Assembly (NCBI GenBank): GCA_947573135.1
Contig: CANPDU010000034.1
Location: forward strand, 1 to 38,464
DNA from: an uncultured Bacteroidales bacterium
GTDB taxonomy: Bacteria; Bacteroidota; Bacteroidia; Bacteroidales; Muribaculaceae
Reading direction: 5' to 3'
DNA length: 38,464 nucleotides
Below are positions 17,824-25,736 of this stretch, one piece after another (position 1 is the stretch's first letter; each line of letters opens with the position of its first letter). The notes under the pieces are model-generated. The model made no database searches. It saw nothing but the letters and a program-made list of their open reading frames with translations, and was not told where the DNA came from. The position numbers and the translations under genes were made by a program.

Positions 17824-18267
17824 TTACTTGTTATTGGCGATTACAATGAAATTGTAGAATTCGTCGACAATGCGCTGAGCTCCGACTTCATCCTCACCCT
17901 TGAGTAAGATAGCCGTGCGCTGAGTGAATGCGTCATAATACAAAGAATAAGCCTGACAGAAGCATCCGCAGAAAGTTGCCTCCTTGGTGTAACCGACTTC
18001 TTTAATGCTTGAAGGAAGGACATACTTTACGGCCTTGGCAGAGTTGAAAACATAGCACAAGCGTGTCTGTGCGACCTCGACAAGACGCTGATTAGTCAGG
18101 ACTATATAGCCACGACGGTTACAGCCGAGAATCATGTAAATGATACGCAGGATAGAACCAAAAAATTGTGCGATGGGATTAGAGCTGGACGCCCATAATT
18201 CGGCTTCGAGTTCGAGAATGATTTCTTCTCCCTCTTTCAGGATAATACCCGATTTAGGTGTTGCCAT
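17824..18267 (-). CDS. Small PH-like domain protein
   Basis: The 147-aa product starts GIILKEGEEIILELEAELW, continues with a hydrophobic stretch (about residues 32-50) and then GYIVLTNQRLVEVAQT, an arrangement typical of bacterial PH-like (bPH) domains in which the strand ILTNQRL follows the first hairpin. No catalytic motif is seen. It precedes the two-TM protein by 18 bases and is separated from pckA by 223 bases holding the pckA terminator. The function is unknown; PH-like domains bind lipids or proteins at membranes. The hydrophobic stretch may be a re-entrant or membrane segment. Confidence 0.65.
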   Translation of the reverse strand: MATPKSGIILKEGEEIILELEAELWASSSNPIAQFFGSILRIIYMILGCNRRGYIVLTNQRLVEVAQTRLCYVFNSAKAVKYVLPSSIKEVGYTKEATFCGCFCQAYSLYYDAFTQRTAILLKGEDEVGAQRIVDEFYNFIVIANNK

Positions 18268-18435
18268 AATGAAATTAAGGTTTTTGATGATTATTCCTAC
18301 ACCCTTTAGCGGCGGTTCGGAGTTTTCCGTTTAAGGTTAAAAATTATGGTATGATTTGTAAAGGTATATATTATTCTGTATTTTCCAAATGTTTACATAA
18401 ATAAATCCAACAAAAATCACGGATTCCCGTAAAAA

Positions 18436-18465
18436 AAGGAGCCGCACGCTATTGTGCGACTCCTT
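18436..18465 (-). terminator. Intrinsic terminator of pckA
   Basis: On the minus strand the 12-bp stem (one G-U pair, arms 18454-18465 and 18436-18447) is followed directly by a run of T residues (complement of the A-run 18431-18437). The wobble forms only on the minus strand, which supports use by pckA. Confidence 0.88.
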
Positions 18466-18490
18466 CCGATATTTGAAAAAACTAATCTGA

Positions 18491-20134
18491 TCAGAGCTGG
18501 GGACCTGCAGCAACAAGCGCCTTACCGGCAGCATTGTTTTCGTATTTCTTGAAGTTCTTGATGAAACGAGCTGCGAGATCTTCTGCCTTAGCGGTCCATT
18601 CTGCAGGATTTGCATATGTGTCGCGGGGATCGAGGATCTTGGGATCTACGCCCGGAAGTTCAGTCGGAATTTCGAAATCGAAGATCGGGAGTTTCTTGGT
18701 GGGAGCAGAAAGGATAGCTCCGTCGAGGATGGCGTCGATGATGCCACGGGTGTCGCGGATAGAAATACGCTTGCCTGTGCCGTTCCAGCCGGTGTTGACG
18801 AGATATGCCTTGGCACCGCTCTTTTCCATCTTCTTAACGAGCTCTTCAGCATATTTGGTCGGGTGCAGTTCGAGGAATGCCTGACCGAAGCAAGCCGAGA
18901 ATGTCGGAGTCGGTTCGGTGATGCCGCGTTCCGTACCGGCGAGTTTTGCTGTAAAGCCGGAGAGGAAGTAGTACTTAGTCTGCTCGGGAGTAAGGATCGA
19001 AACGGGAGGAAGCACACCGAAAGCGTCTGCGCTAAGGAAAATAACATTTTTAGCAGCAGGACCTGCAGATATAGGACGAACGATCTTTTCGATATGATTG
19101 ATAGGATAGCTGACACGAGTATTTTCAGTCACGCTCTTGTCAGCGAAGTCGATCTTACCGTTGGCGTCAACTGTAACATTCTCAAGAAGTGCGTCACGAG
19201 TGATGGCATTGTAGATGTCGGGTTCGCTGTCTTTGTCAAGATTGATAACTTTTGCATAGCAGCCACCTTCGAAGTTGAACACACCATTGTCGTCCCAACC
19301 GTGTTCGTCGTCACCGATGAGAAGACGTTTCGGATCGGTAGAAAGAGTGGTTTTTCCTGTTCCTGAAAGGCCGAAGAAGATAGCGGTGTTCTCGCCGTTC
19401 ATGTCGGTGTTAGCAGAGCAGTGCATTGAAGCGATGCCCTTGAGGGGAAGGAAGTAGTTCATCATCGAGAACATACCTTTCTTCATTTCGCCGCCATACC
19501 AAGTGTTGATAATAACCTGCTCACGTGAAGTAATGTTGAACACAACAGCAGTCTCGCTGTTAAGGCCGAGTTCCTTGTAGTTGGTCAGTTTAGCCTTAGA
19601 AGCATTGTAGACGATGAAGTCGGGGTTGAAGTCCTTGAGTTCGTCGGCCGTCGGACGGATGAACATGTTGGTCACGAAGTGAGCCTGCCATGCAACTTCC
19701 ATGATGAAACGGACAGCCATACGGGTATCTTTGTTAGCGCCGCAGAAACCGTCGACAACATACAGTTTTTTGTTTGAGAGCTCGTCGACTGCGAGAGTCT
19801 TGCATGCTTTCCAAGCTTCTTCAGTAGCAGGTTTGTTGTCGTTTTTGTATTCTTCAGTTGTCCACCATACGGTGTCCTTAGAGTTTTCGTCAAGAACGAT
19901 GAACTTGTCTTTAGGCGAACGTCCGGTGTATACGCCGGTCATCACGTCAACAGCGTTGAGCTCAGTGAGCACACCTTTTTCATAGCCTTCGAGCGAGGGA
20001 AGAGTCTCCTCTTTGAAGAGCTGTTCGTAAGAAGGATTGTAGACAACTTCGGTTGTGCCTTTGATGCCATATTTCACGAGGTCTTTCTTGATCTCGGCAA
20101 TACGGGCGTTTTTGATTTCTTCAATGTTGTTCAT
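18491..20134 (-). CDS. pckA: Phosphoenolpyruvate carboxykinase (ATP)
   Basis: PckA interconverts PEP plus CO2 with oxaloacetate and nucleotide. In Bacteroidales it is thought to run in the carboxylating direction as part of succinate formation. The ATP-binding loop [13 protein letters not shown] lies at 255-267 with K261-T262. Upstream are the substrate segments TGRSPKDKF near residue 71 and [13 protein letters not shown]. The length of 547 aa is normal for the ATP-dependent bacterial enzyme. The gene has its own promoter at about 20206 on the minus strand and an intrinsic terminator, and it is divergent from mdh, which uses its product. Confidence 0.97.
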   Translation of the reverse strand: MNNIEEIKNARIAEIKKDLVKYGIKGTTEVVYNPSYEQLFKEETLPSLEGYEKGVLTELNAVDVMTGVYTGRSPKDKFIVLDENSKDTVWWTTEEYKNDNKPATEEAWKACKTLAVDELSNKKLYVVDGFCGANKDTRMAVRFIMEVAWQAHFVTNMFIRPTADELKDFNPDFIVYNASKAKLTNYKELGLNSETAVVFNITSREQVIINTWYGGEMKKGMFSMMNYFLPLKGIASMHCSANTDMNGENTAIFFGLSGTGKTTLSTDPKRLLIGDDEHGWDDNGVFNFEGGCYAKVINLDKDSEPDIYNAITRDALLENVTVDANGKIDFADKSVTENTRVSYPINHIEKIVRPISAGPAAKNVIFLSADAFGVLPPVSILTPEQTKYYFLSGFTAKLAGTERGITEPTPTFSACFGQAFLELHPTKYAEELVKKMEKSGAKAYLVNTGWNGTGKRISIRDTRGIIDAILDGAILSAPTKKLPIFDFEIPTELPGVDPKILDPRDTYANPAEWTAKAEDLAARFIKNFKKYENNAAGKALVAAGPQL

Positions 20135-20198
20135 TGTTGTAATAACTTGAAAATATGAATGTTTATGTAATTTGCGTCTTAATCCAGTTATTCGAATG

Positions 20199-20206
20199 CA
20201 AAGGTA
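20199..20206 (-). promoter_or_regulatory. -7 element of pckA
   Basis: On the minus strand this reads TACCTTTG followed by CA, a common form of the Bacteroidetes -7 element. No good TTTG stands 19-20 bases upstream. The start codon is at 20134, so the leader is about 60 bases. The 387-bp region to mdh also contains the mdh promoter (20414-20445); the middle (about 20230-20400) shows nothing recognisable. Confidence 0.6.
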
Positions 20207-20413
20207 CGAAAATTTTTGTTTGCGAGAGCTGTTATTATGGAAATTTTTCCCTATTAATTATTTTTAGCAGTTGCCCTTTACAGTCTTATGAGCCTGTTTG
20301 GAATTCGACAACGTCCGATGTAGCGTCGTCATGGGCAGAACATAAAGAAAAACGTTAAGGTTCATCACATTAACGAGATTTAGGCTCTAATTAAAGAAAT
20401 TTTTACGTAAATG

Positions 20414-20445
20414 GTTGCGCAATGGCCGAAGTTTGTTTAACTTTG
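20414..20445 (+). promoter_or_regulatory. Promoter of mdh
   Basis: GTTG (20414-20417), a 20-base spacer and TAACTTTG (20438-20445) match the Bacteroidetes consensus with one change. The start codon of mdh is 76 bases downstream. Confidence 0.75.
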
Positions 20446-20521
20446 CGGACGTTGTTCCGAGAATAGAACGGCATACATAACTGACATTTTCAACAAACAC
20501 ATATATAATTAATATACCATT

Positions 20522-21448
20522 ATGTCAAAAGTAACAGTCGTAGGTGCCGGCAATGTAGGCGCCACTTGTGCAAATGTATTGGTAACAACTCAGGTTGCCG
20601 ACGAAGTCGTGCTGCTCGACATCAAGGAAGGTGTCAGCGAAGGCAAAGCTATGGACATCATGCAGACCGCCAACATACTAGGTCTCAATTCACGTCTGAC
20701 AGGCGTCACAAATGACTATGCCAGAACAGAGAATTCCGATGTCGTTGTCATAACTTCAGGCATTCCCCGCAAACCGGGCATGACACGCGAGGAACTTATC
20801 GGCGTAAACGCCGGCATCGTCAAGTCTGTGACTGAAAACGTTCTGAAGCACTCACCCAACGCTATCATCGTCTGCGTGTCTAACCCTATGGACACCATGA
20901 CTTACCTTATCCACAAGATCTCCGGCCTTCCCAAAAACCGCATCATCGGCATGGGCGGAGCTCTCGACAGCGCACGTTTCAAATACTTCCTGTCGATTGC
21001 TCTCAACGCCAACGCAAACGAAGTCGAAGGCATTGTGATCGGCGGCCACGGCGACACCACAATGATACCTCTGACCCGCTTCGCTGCATACCGCGGAATT
21101 CCCGCAGCATCACTTATTCCTGCCGAGCAACTCGAAAAAGTGGCAGCAGACACAATGGTGGGCGGCGCAACTCTGACCAAACTTCTCGGCACATCAGCAT
21201 GGTATGCGCCCGGTGCAGCAGCAGCTCAGGTTGTAGGCGCGGTCCTCGGTGATCAGAAGAAACTCATCTCGTGCTCGGCGCTCCTCGACGGCGAATACGG
21301 CGAAAAAGATCTCTGCATCGGCGTGCCTTGTATCCTCGGTCGTAACGGCATCGAAAAGATCGTTGAATTCGATCTCAACGACGAAGAAAAAGCACTCTTC
21401 CACAAGAGCGCCGAAGCCGTTCACAAAACCAATGCCGCTCTCGCATAA
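20522..21448 (+). CDS. mdh: Malate dehydrogenase (NAD)
   Basis: This cytoplasmic enzyme of the LDH-like MDH type reduces oxaloacetate to malate with NADH. The dinucleotide loop GAGNVG lies at residues 8-13 and D33 binds the NAD ribose. Substrate-binding arginines are R83 and R89 in IPRKPGMTRE, and catalytic H176 is in GGHGDTTM. The 308-aa length is normal. It is a single gene with its own promoter and a terminator after it. It lies divergent from pckA, the enzyme that makes oxaloacetate, which fits the reductive branch to succinate. Confidence 0.97.
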   Translation: MSKVTVVGAGNVGATCANVLVTTQVADEVVLLDIKEGVSEGKAMDIMQTANILGLNSRLTGVTNDYARTENSDVVVITSGIPRKPGMTREELIGVNAGIVKSVTENVLKHSPNAIIVCVSNPMDTMTYLIHKISGLPKNRIIGMGGALDSARFKYFLSIALNANANEVEGIVIGGHGDTTMIPLTRFAAYRGIPAASLIPAEQLEKVAADTMVGGATLTKLLGTSAWYAPGAAAAQVVGAVLGDQKKLISCSALLDGEYGEKDLCIGVPCILGRNGIEKIVEFDLNDEEKALFHKSAEAVHKTNAALA

Positions 21449-21480
21449 TTGCTGAGGCAGCACAGGCAAAACCACAAAGG

Positions 21481-21535
21481 GCAGGCACACAAGCTCCGTC
21501 GCTCCGGGCGACAGCCGTTGTGCCTGCTCTTTTCA
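21481..21535 (+). terminator. Terminator of mdh
   Basis: The 9-bp stem GCAGGCACA/TGTGCCTGC (21481-21489 with 21520-21528) encloses about 30 bases that contain a smaller GC-rich hairpin. A CTCTTTT run follows. Confidence 0.7.
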
Positions 21536-21602
21536 ACTATTTAAAATAAGAATTGTTGATTCTCTGAATCATATCCACGTATAACCCCTTACACTACACA
21601 AT

Positions 21603-22091
21603 ATGAAAAAATCATTTTTAACTTTAGCAGTAGCAGCATTAGCAGCAGGGTCTCTTGCCTTCGCTTCCTGCTCCGGCAAAAAGGCTGAAACCGCATCTGA
21701 GACAACAGAGACAGCCGAAACATCACAGTCGGCAGCGACAAGCGATCCGAAGCTCACTGCCGATCAGAAATCAGCACTAGTGGCCTCGACACTTGTCAGC
21801 GAAGCTGATTTCGCGAAACCGATTTTTATCGACTTCAACGCCACATGGTGCGGTCCGTGCCGCCAGTTCGCGCCCTTCTTCGAGGCATCGGCAGAGAAAT
21901 ATGCCGACCGTGCAAAATTCCTGTCGGTCGACGTTGATGTCTACGGGGAGGTGGCCAACGCATTCGGTGTACAGAGCATACCTACTGTCATCGCCTTACT
22001 CCCCTCGGGAGAATATACCACTTATGTCGGGACTCAGGACATAATAGGCGACGGAGTATTCGACGCCATTGTCGAAAAATTCACAAAATAA
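21603..22091 (+). CDS. Thioredoxin-fold lipoprotein
   Basis: A signal peptide ends in the lipobox FASC (C23), followed by a Ser/Thr/Glu/Ala-rich linker (24-55) and a thioredoxin domain (about 60-162). The redox motif WCGPC is at residues 82-86, and the cis-proline segment is QSIPT. The protein is probably anchored in the periplasmic face of a membrane and exchanges disulfides there. It starts 154 bases after mdh. Only 12 bases separate it from the helicase gene, so they may share a transcript, though a functional link is not evident. No clear promoter was found upstream. Confidence 0.9.
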   Translation: MKKSFLTLAVAALAAGSLAFASCSGKKAETASETTETAETSQSAATSDPKLTADQKSALVASTLVSEADFAKPIFIDFNATWCGPCRQFAPFFEASAEKYADRAKFLSVDVDVYGEVANAFGVQSIPTVIALLPSGEYTTYVGTQDIIGDGVFDAIVEKFTK

Positions 22092-22103
22092 GACTTACGT
22101 TTT

Positions 22104-23426
22104 ATGAAATACAGCGAAATCACAGCAAACATCCGCTCGCGGCTCGGCATAGCCGAACTCAACGCCATGCAGCTTGCGGTTGGCAGTACACGTGCGCGCA
22201 AACTTATGCTACTGGCGCCGACGGGCAGCGGCAAGACTATAGCATTTGCCATTGCTTTGCTGCGTTCGCTGCACAAGTCTGACGGTCGTGTGCAGGGTGT
22301 CGTGCTGGCACCCTCACGCGAACTCGTTCTGCAAATCTGCGATGTGATCCGCCGCATCGCTGTCGGGTATAAGACCGTGGCATTCTACGGCGGCCATCCG
22401 ATGGCCGAGGAGGTCAACAGTCTGTCGCAGACTCCCGACATCATCGTTGCAACGCCGGGACGCCTGCTCGATCATCTTCTGCGCCACAATGTCGACCTCA
22501 GAACGGTCAGCACACTCGTCATTGATGAATATGACAAATCACTCGAACTGGGCTTCCATGACGAGATGCGCCGTATAGTACGCCGCATGGGCTCACCGTC
22601 TGATATAATTCTCACATCGGCGACACGTCTCGCAGAGATGCCCGACTTCATCAGTCTCGACGGCTGCGAGACCATCGACTGCACCGACGGTGATTCAAAA
22701 AAAGCTACGGCTCCGCGACTTAACATAGCCCACGTCGTAAGCCCTGCCCGCGACAAAGCACAGACTCTTGTCGATCTTATAAAATCACTGCCTGACGGGA
22801 AGGTGCTCGTATTCGTCAACCATCGCGAAAGCGCCGACCGCACCTATGAAATCCTCACTCGAGCCGGCCTTCCCGCCGGAGTCTATCACGGCGGTCTCGA
22901 CCAAAACGAGCGCGAGAAAGCCGTGCGTCTGCTCGATAACGGTTCACGGCCTATACTGGTGACGACCGATCTTGCCGCCCGCGGACTCGACCTCGACAAT
23001 CTCAGCGCAGTCATCCACTATCATATGCCCGTGAGCGCTGAAGCCTGGACCCACCGCAATGGCCGTACGGCACGTGCCGGAGCGACAGGCGACGTCTTTA
23101 TCATCACCTCCGAGGCCGACAACATTCCCGATTATGTGGTCTGGGATCATGATTATAACCCGACCGGACGGTCTGACAATCCTATCCGCTCACGCTTTGC
23201 GACTCTCCATTTCAACGCCGGCAAAAAAGAGAAGATCTCACGAGGCGACATCGTAGGCTTCCTTTGTCAGAAGGGCGGACTTTCAGCCGGCGAAATAGGC
23301 AAAATCGACGTCAGCGACCATCAGTCGCTCGTAGCCGTGGCTTCTGAAAAAGCCGCTACACTTGTCAAGGCTCTCGCTTCAGAAAAAATCAAGGGGCAAA
23401 GGGTACGGATCAGTCTTGTACGCTAA
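22104..23426 (+). CDS. DEAD-box RNA helicase with DbpA-type C-terminal domain
   Basis: All helicase motifs are present: I APTGSGKT (38-45), Ia APSRELV, Ib TPGRL, II DEYD (141-144), III SAT, V TTDLAARGLD and VI HRNGRTAR. Motif II is DEYD and not DEAD. The last about 75 residues (about 366-440, from SRGDIVGFLCQKGGL to the end) look like the DbpA RNA-binding RRM, which recognises hairpin 92 of 23S rRNA. The protein is probably a 50S ribosome assembly factor. The neighbouring rlmN gene modifies the same rRNA region. The length of 440 aa is usual for DbpA. Confidence 0.88.
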   Translation: MKYSEITANIRSRLGIAELNAMQLAVGSTRARKLMLLAPTGSGKTIAFAIALLRSLHKSDGRVQGVVLAPSRELVLQICDVIRRIAVGYKTVAFYGGHPMAEEVNSLSQTPDIIVATPGRLLDHLLRHNVDLRTVSTLVIDEYDKSLELGFHDEMRRIVRRMGSPSDIILTSATRLAEMPDFISLDGCETIDCTDGDSKKATAPRLNIAHVVSPARDKAQTLVDLIKSLPDGKVLVFVNHRESADRTYEILTRAGLPAGVYHGGLDQNEREKAVRLLDNGSRPILVTTDLAARGLDLDNLSAVIHYHMPVSAEAWTHRNGRTARAGATGDVFIITSEADNIPDYVVWDHDYNPTGRSDNPIRSRFATLHFNAGKKEKISRGDIVGFLCQKGGLSAGEIGKIDVSDHQSLVAVASEKAATLVKALASEKIKGQRVRISLVR

Positions 23427-23452
23427 AAATAAGAGGCAGATCAGTTTTACCA

Positions 23453-23483
23453 CTTGTTTTCTCACAGATTCTGATTAAATTTG
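23453..23483 (+). promoter_or_regulatory. Promoter of rlmN-pdxA
   Basis: CTTG (23453-23456), a 19-base spacer and TAAATTTG (23476-23483) match the Bacteroidetes consensus closely. The rlmN start codon is 18 bases beyond. Confidence 0.7.
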
Positions 23484-23501
23484 TAACATAAAACAGATCA
23501 G

Positions 23502-24554
23502 ATGCAGGAAAACAAGAAAAAGCCCTTGTTGGGCATGACGCTCGATGGCCTCAGGTCAGTAGTCTCGGATCTGGGACTCAAAACGTTTGCAGCCGGTCAG
23601 ATCGCTTCATGGCTTTATCAGAAGCGCGTCACCGACATCGAATCCATGACCGACCTGTCGAAAAGTGCCCGGGCGGCTCTCGCTGCCGCTTACTGCGTCG
23701 GACGCGAAGCGCCCAAAGCCGAAATGCGGTCGGCCGACGGCACGGCCAAATATCTTTTCGAAGGCGCCGGAGGCCGCGATGTCGAGGCTGTCTGCATCCC
23801 CGACCGTGACCGCGTGACCATTTGCGTCTCATCGCAGGCCGGATGCAGGATGAACTGCTCTTTCTGCATGACCGGACGGCAGGGATTTCACGGCAATCTC
23901 ACCGCAGCCGCCATCATCAACCAGATACTTTCGGTTCCCGAATCCGCCGACCTGACCAACATCGTCTTCATGGGCATGGGAGAGCCTACCGACAACCTCG
24001 GCGCCGTACTCGACGCCATAGATATCCTCACCGCTCCGTGGGGCCTGGCATGGAGCCCGAAACGCATAACTGTTTCGTCGATTGGTAAATTCAAAGAACT
24101 CAAAACCATACTCGACCGGACGAAAGTCCATATCGCCATAAGCGTCCATTCGCCGATCTCCGAGCAACGCGAATCGCTGATGCCCGTCGAGCGAGCATAT
24201 CCCGTGCGTGAGGTTTTCTCGCTGCTGCGCGGCTATGATTTCGCCCATCAGAGACGTCTGTCAGTAGAATATATAATGTGGCGCGGCGTCAACGACTCGA
24301 TGCGTCACGCCGACATGCTCGCCCGTCTGATCAAGGGCACTTCGGCTCGCGTCAATCTCATACGTTTCCACGCAATCCCCGGCTCGGATCTGCAGCCATG
24401 CTCGTCTAAAGTCATGGAGGCCTTCCGCGACCGCCTCAACGATCTCGGCGTCACGGCAACGATACGCGCCTCACGCGGAGAGGACATCATGGCTGCCTGC
24501 GGAATGCTGGCCGGCAAAAAACAAAACGACACAAACAATACAACTGCAATATGA
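23502..24554 (+). CDS. rlmN: 23S rRNA (adenine2503-C2)-methyltransferase, radical SAM
   Basis: RlmN adds a methyl group to C2 of A2503 in the peptidyl-transferase centre and to A37 of some tRNAs. The radical-SAM cluster motif CxxxCxxC is C115, C119 and C122 (CRMNCSFC). The SAM-binding GMGEP segment follows near residue 160. The C-terminal methyl-carrying cysteine is C333 (AACGM). A length of 350 aa fits the family (about 340-400). The last codons overlap the pdxA start by four bases (ATGA). The overlap ties rRNA modification to a vitamin B6 enzyme in one transcript, with no evident reason. Confidence 0.96.
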   Translation: MQENKKKPLLGMTLDGLRSVVSDLGLKTFAAGQIASWLYQKRVTDIESMTDLSKSARAALAAAYCVGREAPKAEMRSADGTAKYLFEGAGGRDVEAVCIPDRDRVTICVSSQAGCRMNCSFCMTGRQGFHGNLTAAAIINQILSVPESADLTNIVFMGMGEPTDNLGAVLDAIDILTAPWGLAWSPKRITVSSIGKFKELKTILDRTKVHIAISVHSPISEQRESLMPVERAYPVREVFSLLRGYDFAHQRRLSVEYIMWRGVNDSMRHADMLARLIKGTSARVNLIRFHAIPGSDLQPCSSKVMEAFRDRLNDLGVTATIRASRGEDIMAACGMLAGKKQNDTNNTTAI

Positions 24555-25648
24555 ACAACCGCAAAATACGCGTAGCCATTACCCACGGCGACATCAACGG
24601 CATATCTTACGAAGTGATACTCAAAGCGCTCGAGGACACTCGTCTGCTCGAGCTCTGCACACCCGTCGTCTACGGTTCGGCCAAGATAGCCGCTTTTTAC
24701 CGCAAAAGCCTCGATATGCCCCAGTTGCCGTTCAGTCAGGTTGCTTCGGGCGAGGAGATCAAAGACGGCACATATAATATAATAAATGTAGTCGGCGAAG
24801 ACACCAAAGTAGAGCCGGGCGTGTCATCCGACATCGCCGGGCGCGCAGCTTTCGCAGCCCTCGAACAGGCTGTCGCCGACCTCCGCGCAGGCAATGTCGA
24901 CGTGCTCGTCACGGCGCCGATCAACAAAAAGAATATCCAGAGCGATACATTCTGCTTTCCGGGTCACACCGAGTATCTCGAAGCCTCGCTCGGCGAAGAA
25001 GGCGACAAGGCGATGATGATACTCTGCAACGACGACATGCGCGTGGCTCTGGCTACTATCCATATACCGCTTGCCGACGTGCCGAAGACCCTGACCAAGG
25101 AACTGATCGTCGAACGCATCCGCACCCTCAACACCTCGCTGCGCCGCGATTTCGCGATATCATCGCCGCGCATAGCCGTGCTCTCGCTCAACCCCCATGC
25201 CGGCGAGGAAGGACTCCTCGGCACCGAAGAGCGCGACATAATCATCCCGGCAATCGAGGAAGCCAAAGAGCGCCGCATCCTCGTCTTCGGCCCATACGCT
25301 GTCGACGGGTTCTTCGGCATAGGCCGTTTCGTCAAGTTCGACGGCATTCTGGCCATGTACCATGACCAGGGGCTCGCTCCGTTCAAGGCGCTCGCCATGG
25401 ACAACGGCATCAACTTCACGGCCGGCCTGCCCTATGTCAGGACTTCGCCCGACCACGGCACAGGCTATGACATCGCCGGACGCGGCGAGGCATCCCCCGA
25501 ATCAATGCGCCAAGCCATTTACTCGGCCATCGACATCTACCGCAACCGCCGCCGCGAGGACGCCGCCACCCGTCATCCCCTGCGCCGCCAGTATTACGAA
25601 AAAGGCTCCGACAACGTCGTGCTCGATCTCAGCGACGACAACGAATAA
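24551..25648 (+). CDS. pdxA: 4-hydroxythreonine-4-phosphate dehydrogenase
   Basis: PdxA oxidises 4-phosphohydroxy-threonine with NAD(P)+ in the DXP-dependent branch of pyridoxal phosphate synthesis. Recognisable segments are THGDINGISYEVILKAL at the N-terminus and three metal-binding histidine regions: FPGHTEYLE (near residue 137), MYHDQGLAPFK (near 275) and SPDHGTGYDIAG (near 302). At 365 aa it is longer than the E. coli enzyme (about 330), and Bacteroidetes members are often this long as I recall. The start codon overlaps the stop of rlmN. Confidence 0.95.
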   Translation: MNNRKIRVAITHGDINGISYEVILKALEDTRLLELCTPVVYGSAKIAAFYRKSLDMPQLPFSQVASGEEIKDGTYNIINVVGEDTKVEPGVSSDIAGRAAFAALEQAVADLRAGNVDVLVTAPINKKNIQSDTFCFPGHTEYLEASLGEEGDKAMMILCNDDMRVALATIHIPLADVPKTLTKELIVERIRTLNTSLRRDFAISSPRIAVLSLNPHAGEEGLLGTEERDIIIPAIEEAKERRILVFGPYAVDGFFGIGRFVKFDGILAMYHDQGLAPFKALAMDNGINFTAGLPYVRTSPDHGTGYDIAGRGEASPESMRQAIYSAIDIYRNRRREDAATRHPLRRQYYEKGSDNVVLDLSDDNE

Positions 25649-25653
25649 TTTTT

Positions 25654-25685
25654 TTTGGTCGTATTGACGTAATTGTCTATCTTTG
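25654..25685 (+). promoter_or_regulatory. Promoter of the GH13 gene
   Basis: TTTG (25654-25657), a 20-base spacer and TATCTTTG (25678-25685) match the consensus. The start codon is 52 bases downstream. The -33 element lies in a T-run right after the pdxA stop. Confidence 0.75.
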
Positions 25686-25736
25686 TAACCGGAGATTATT
25701 ACGTCACACTTACTTACCTATAACTCAACGACCAAA

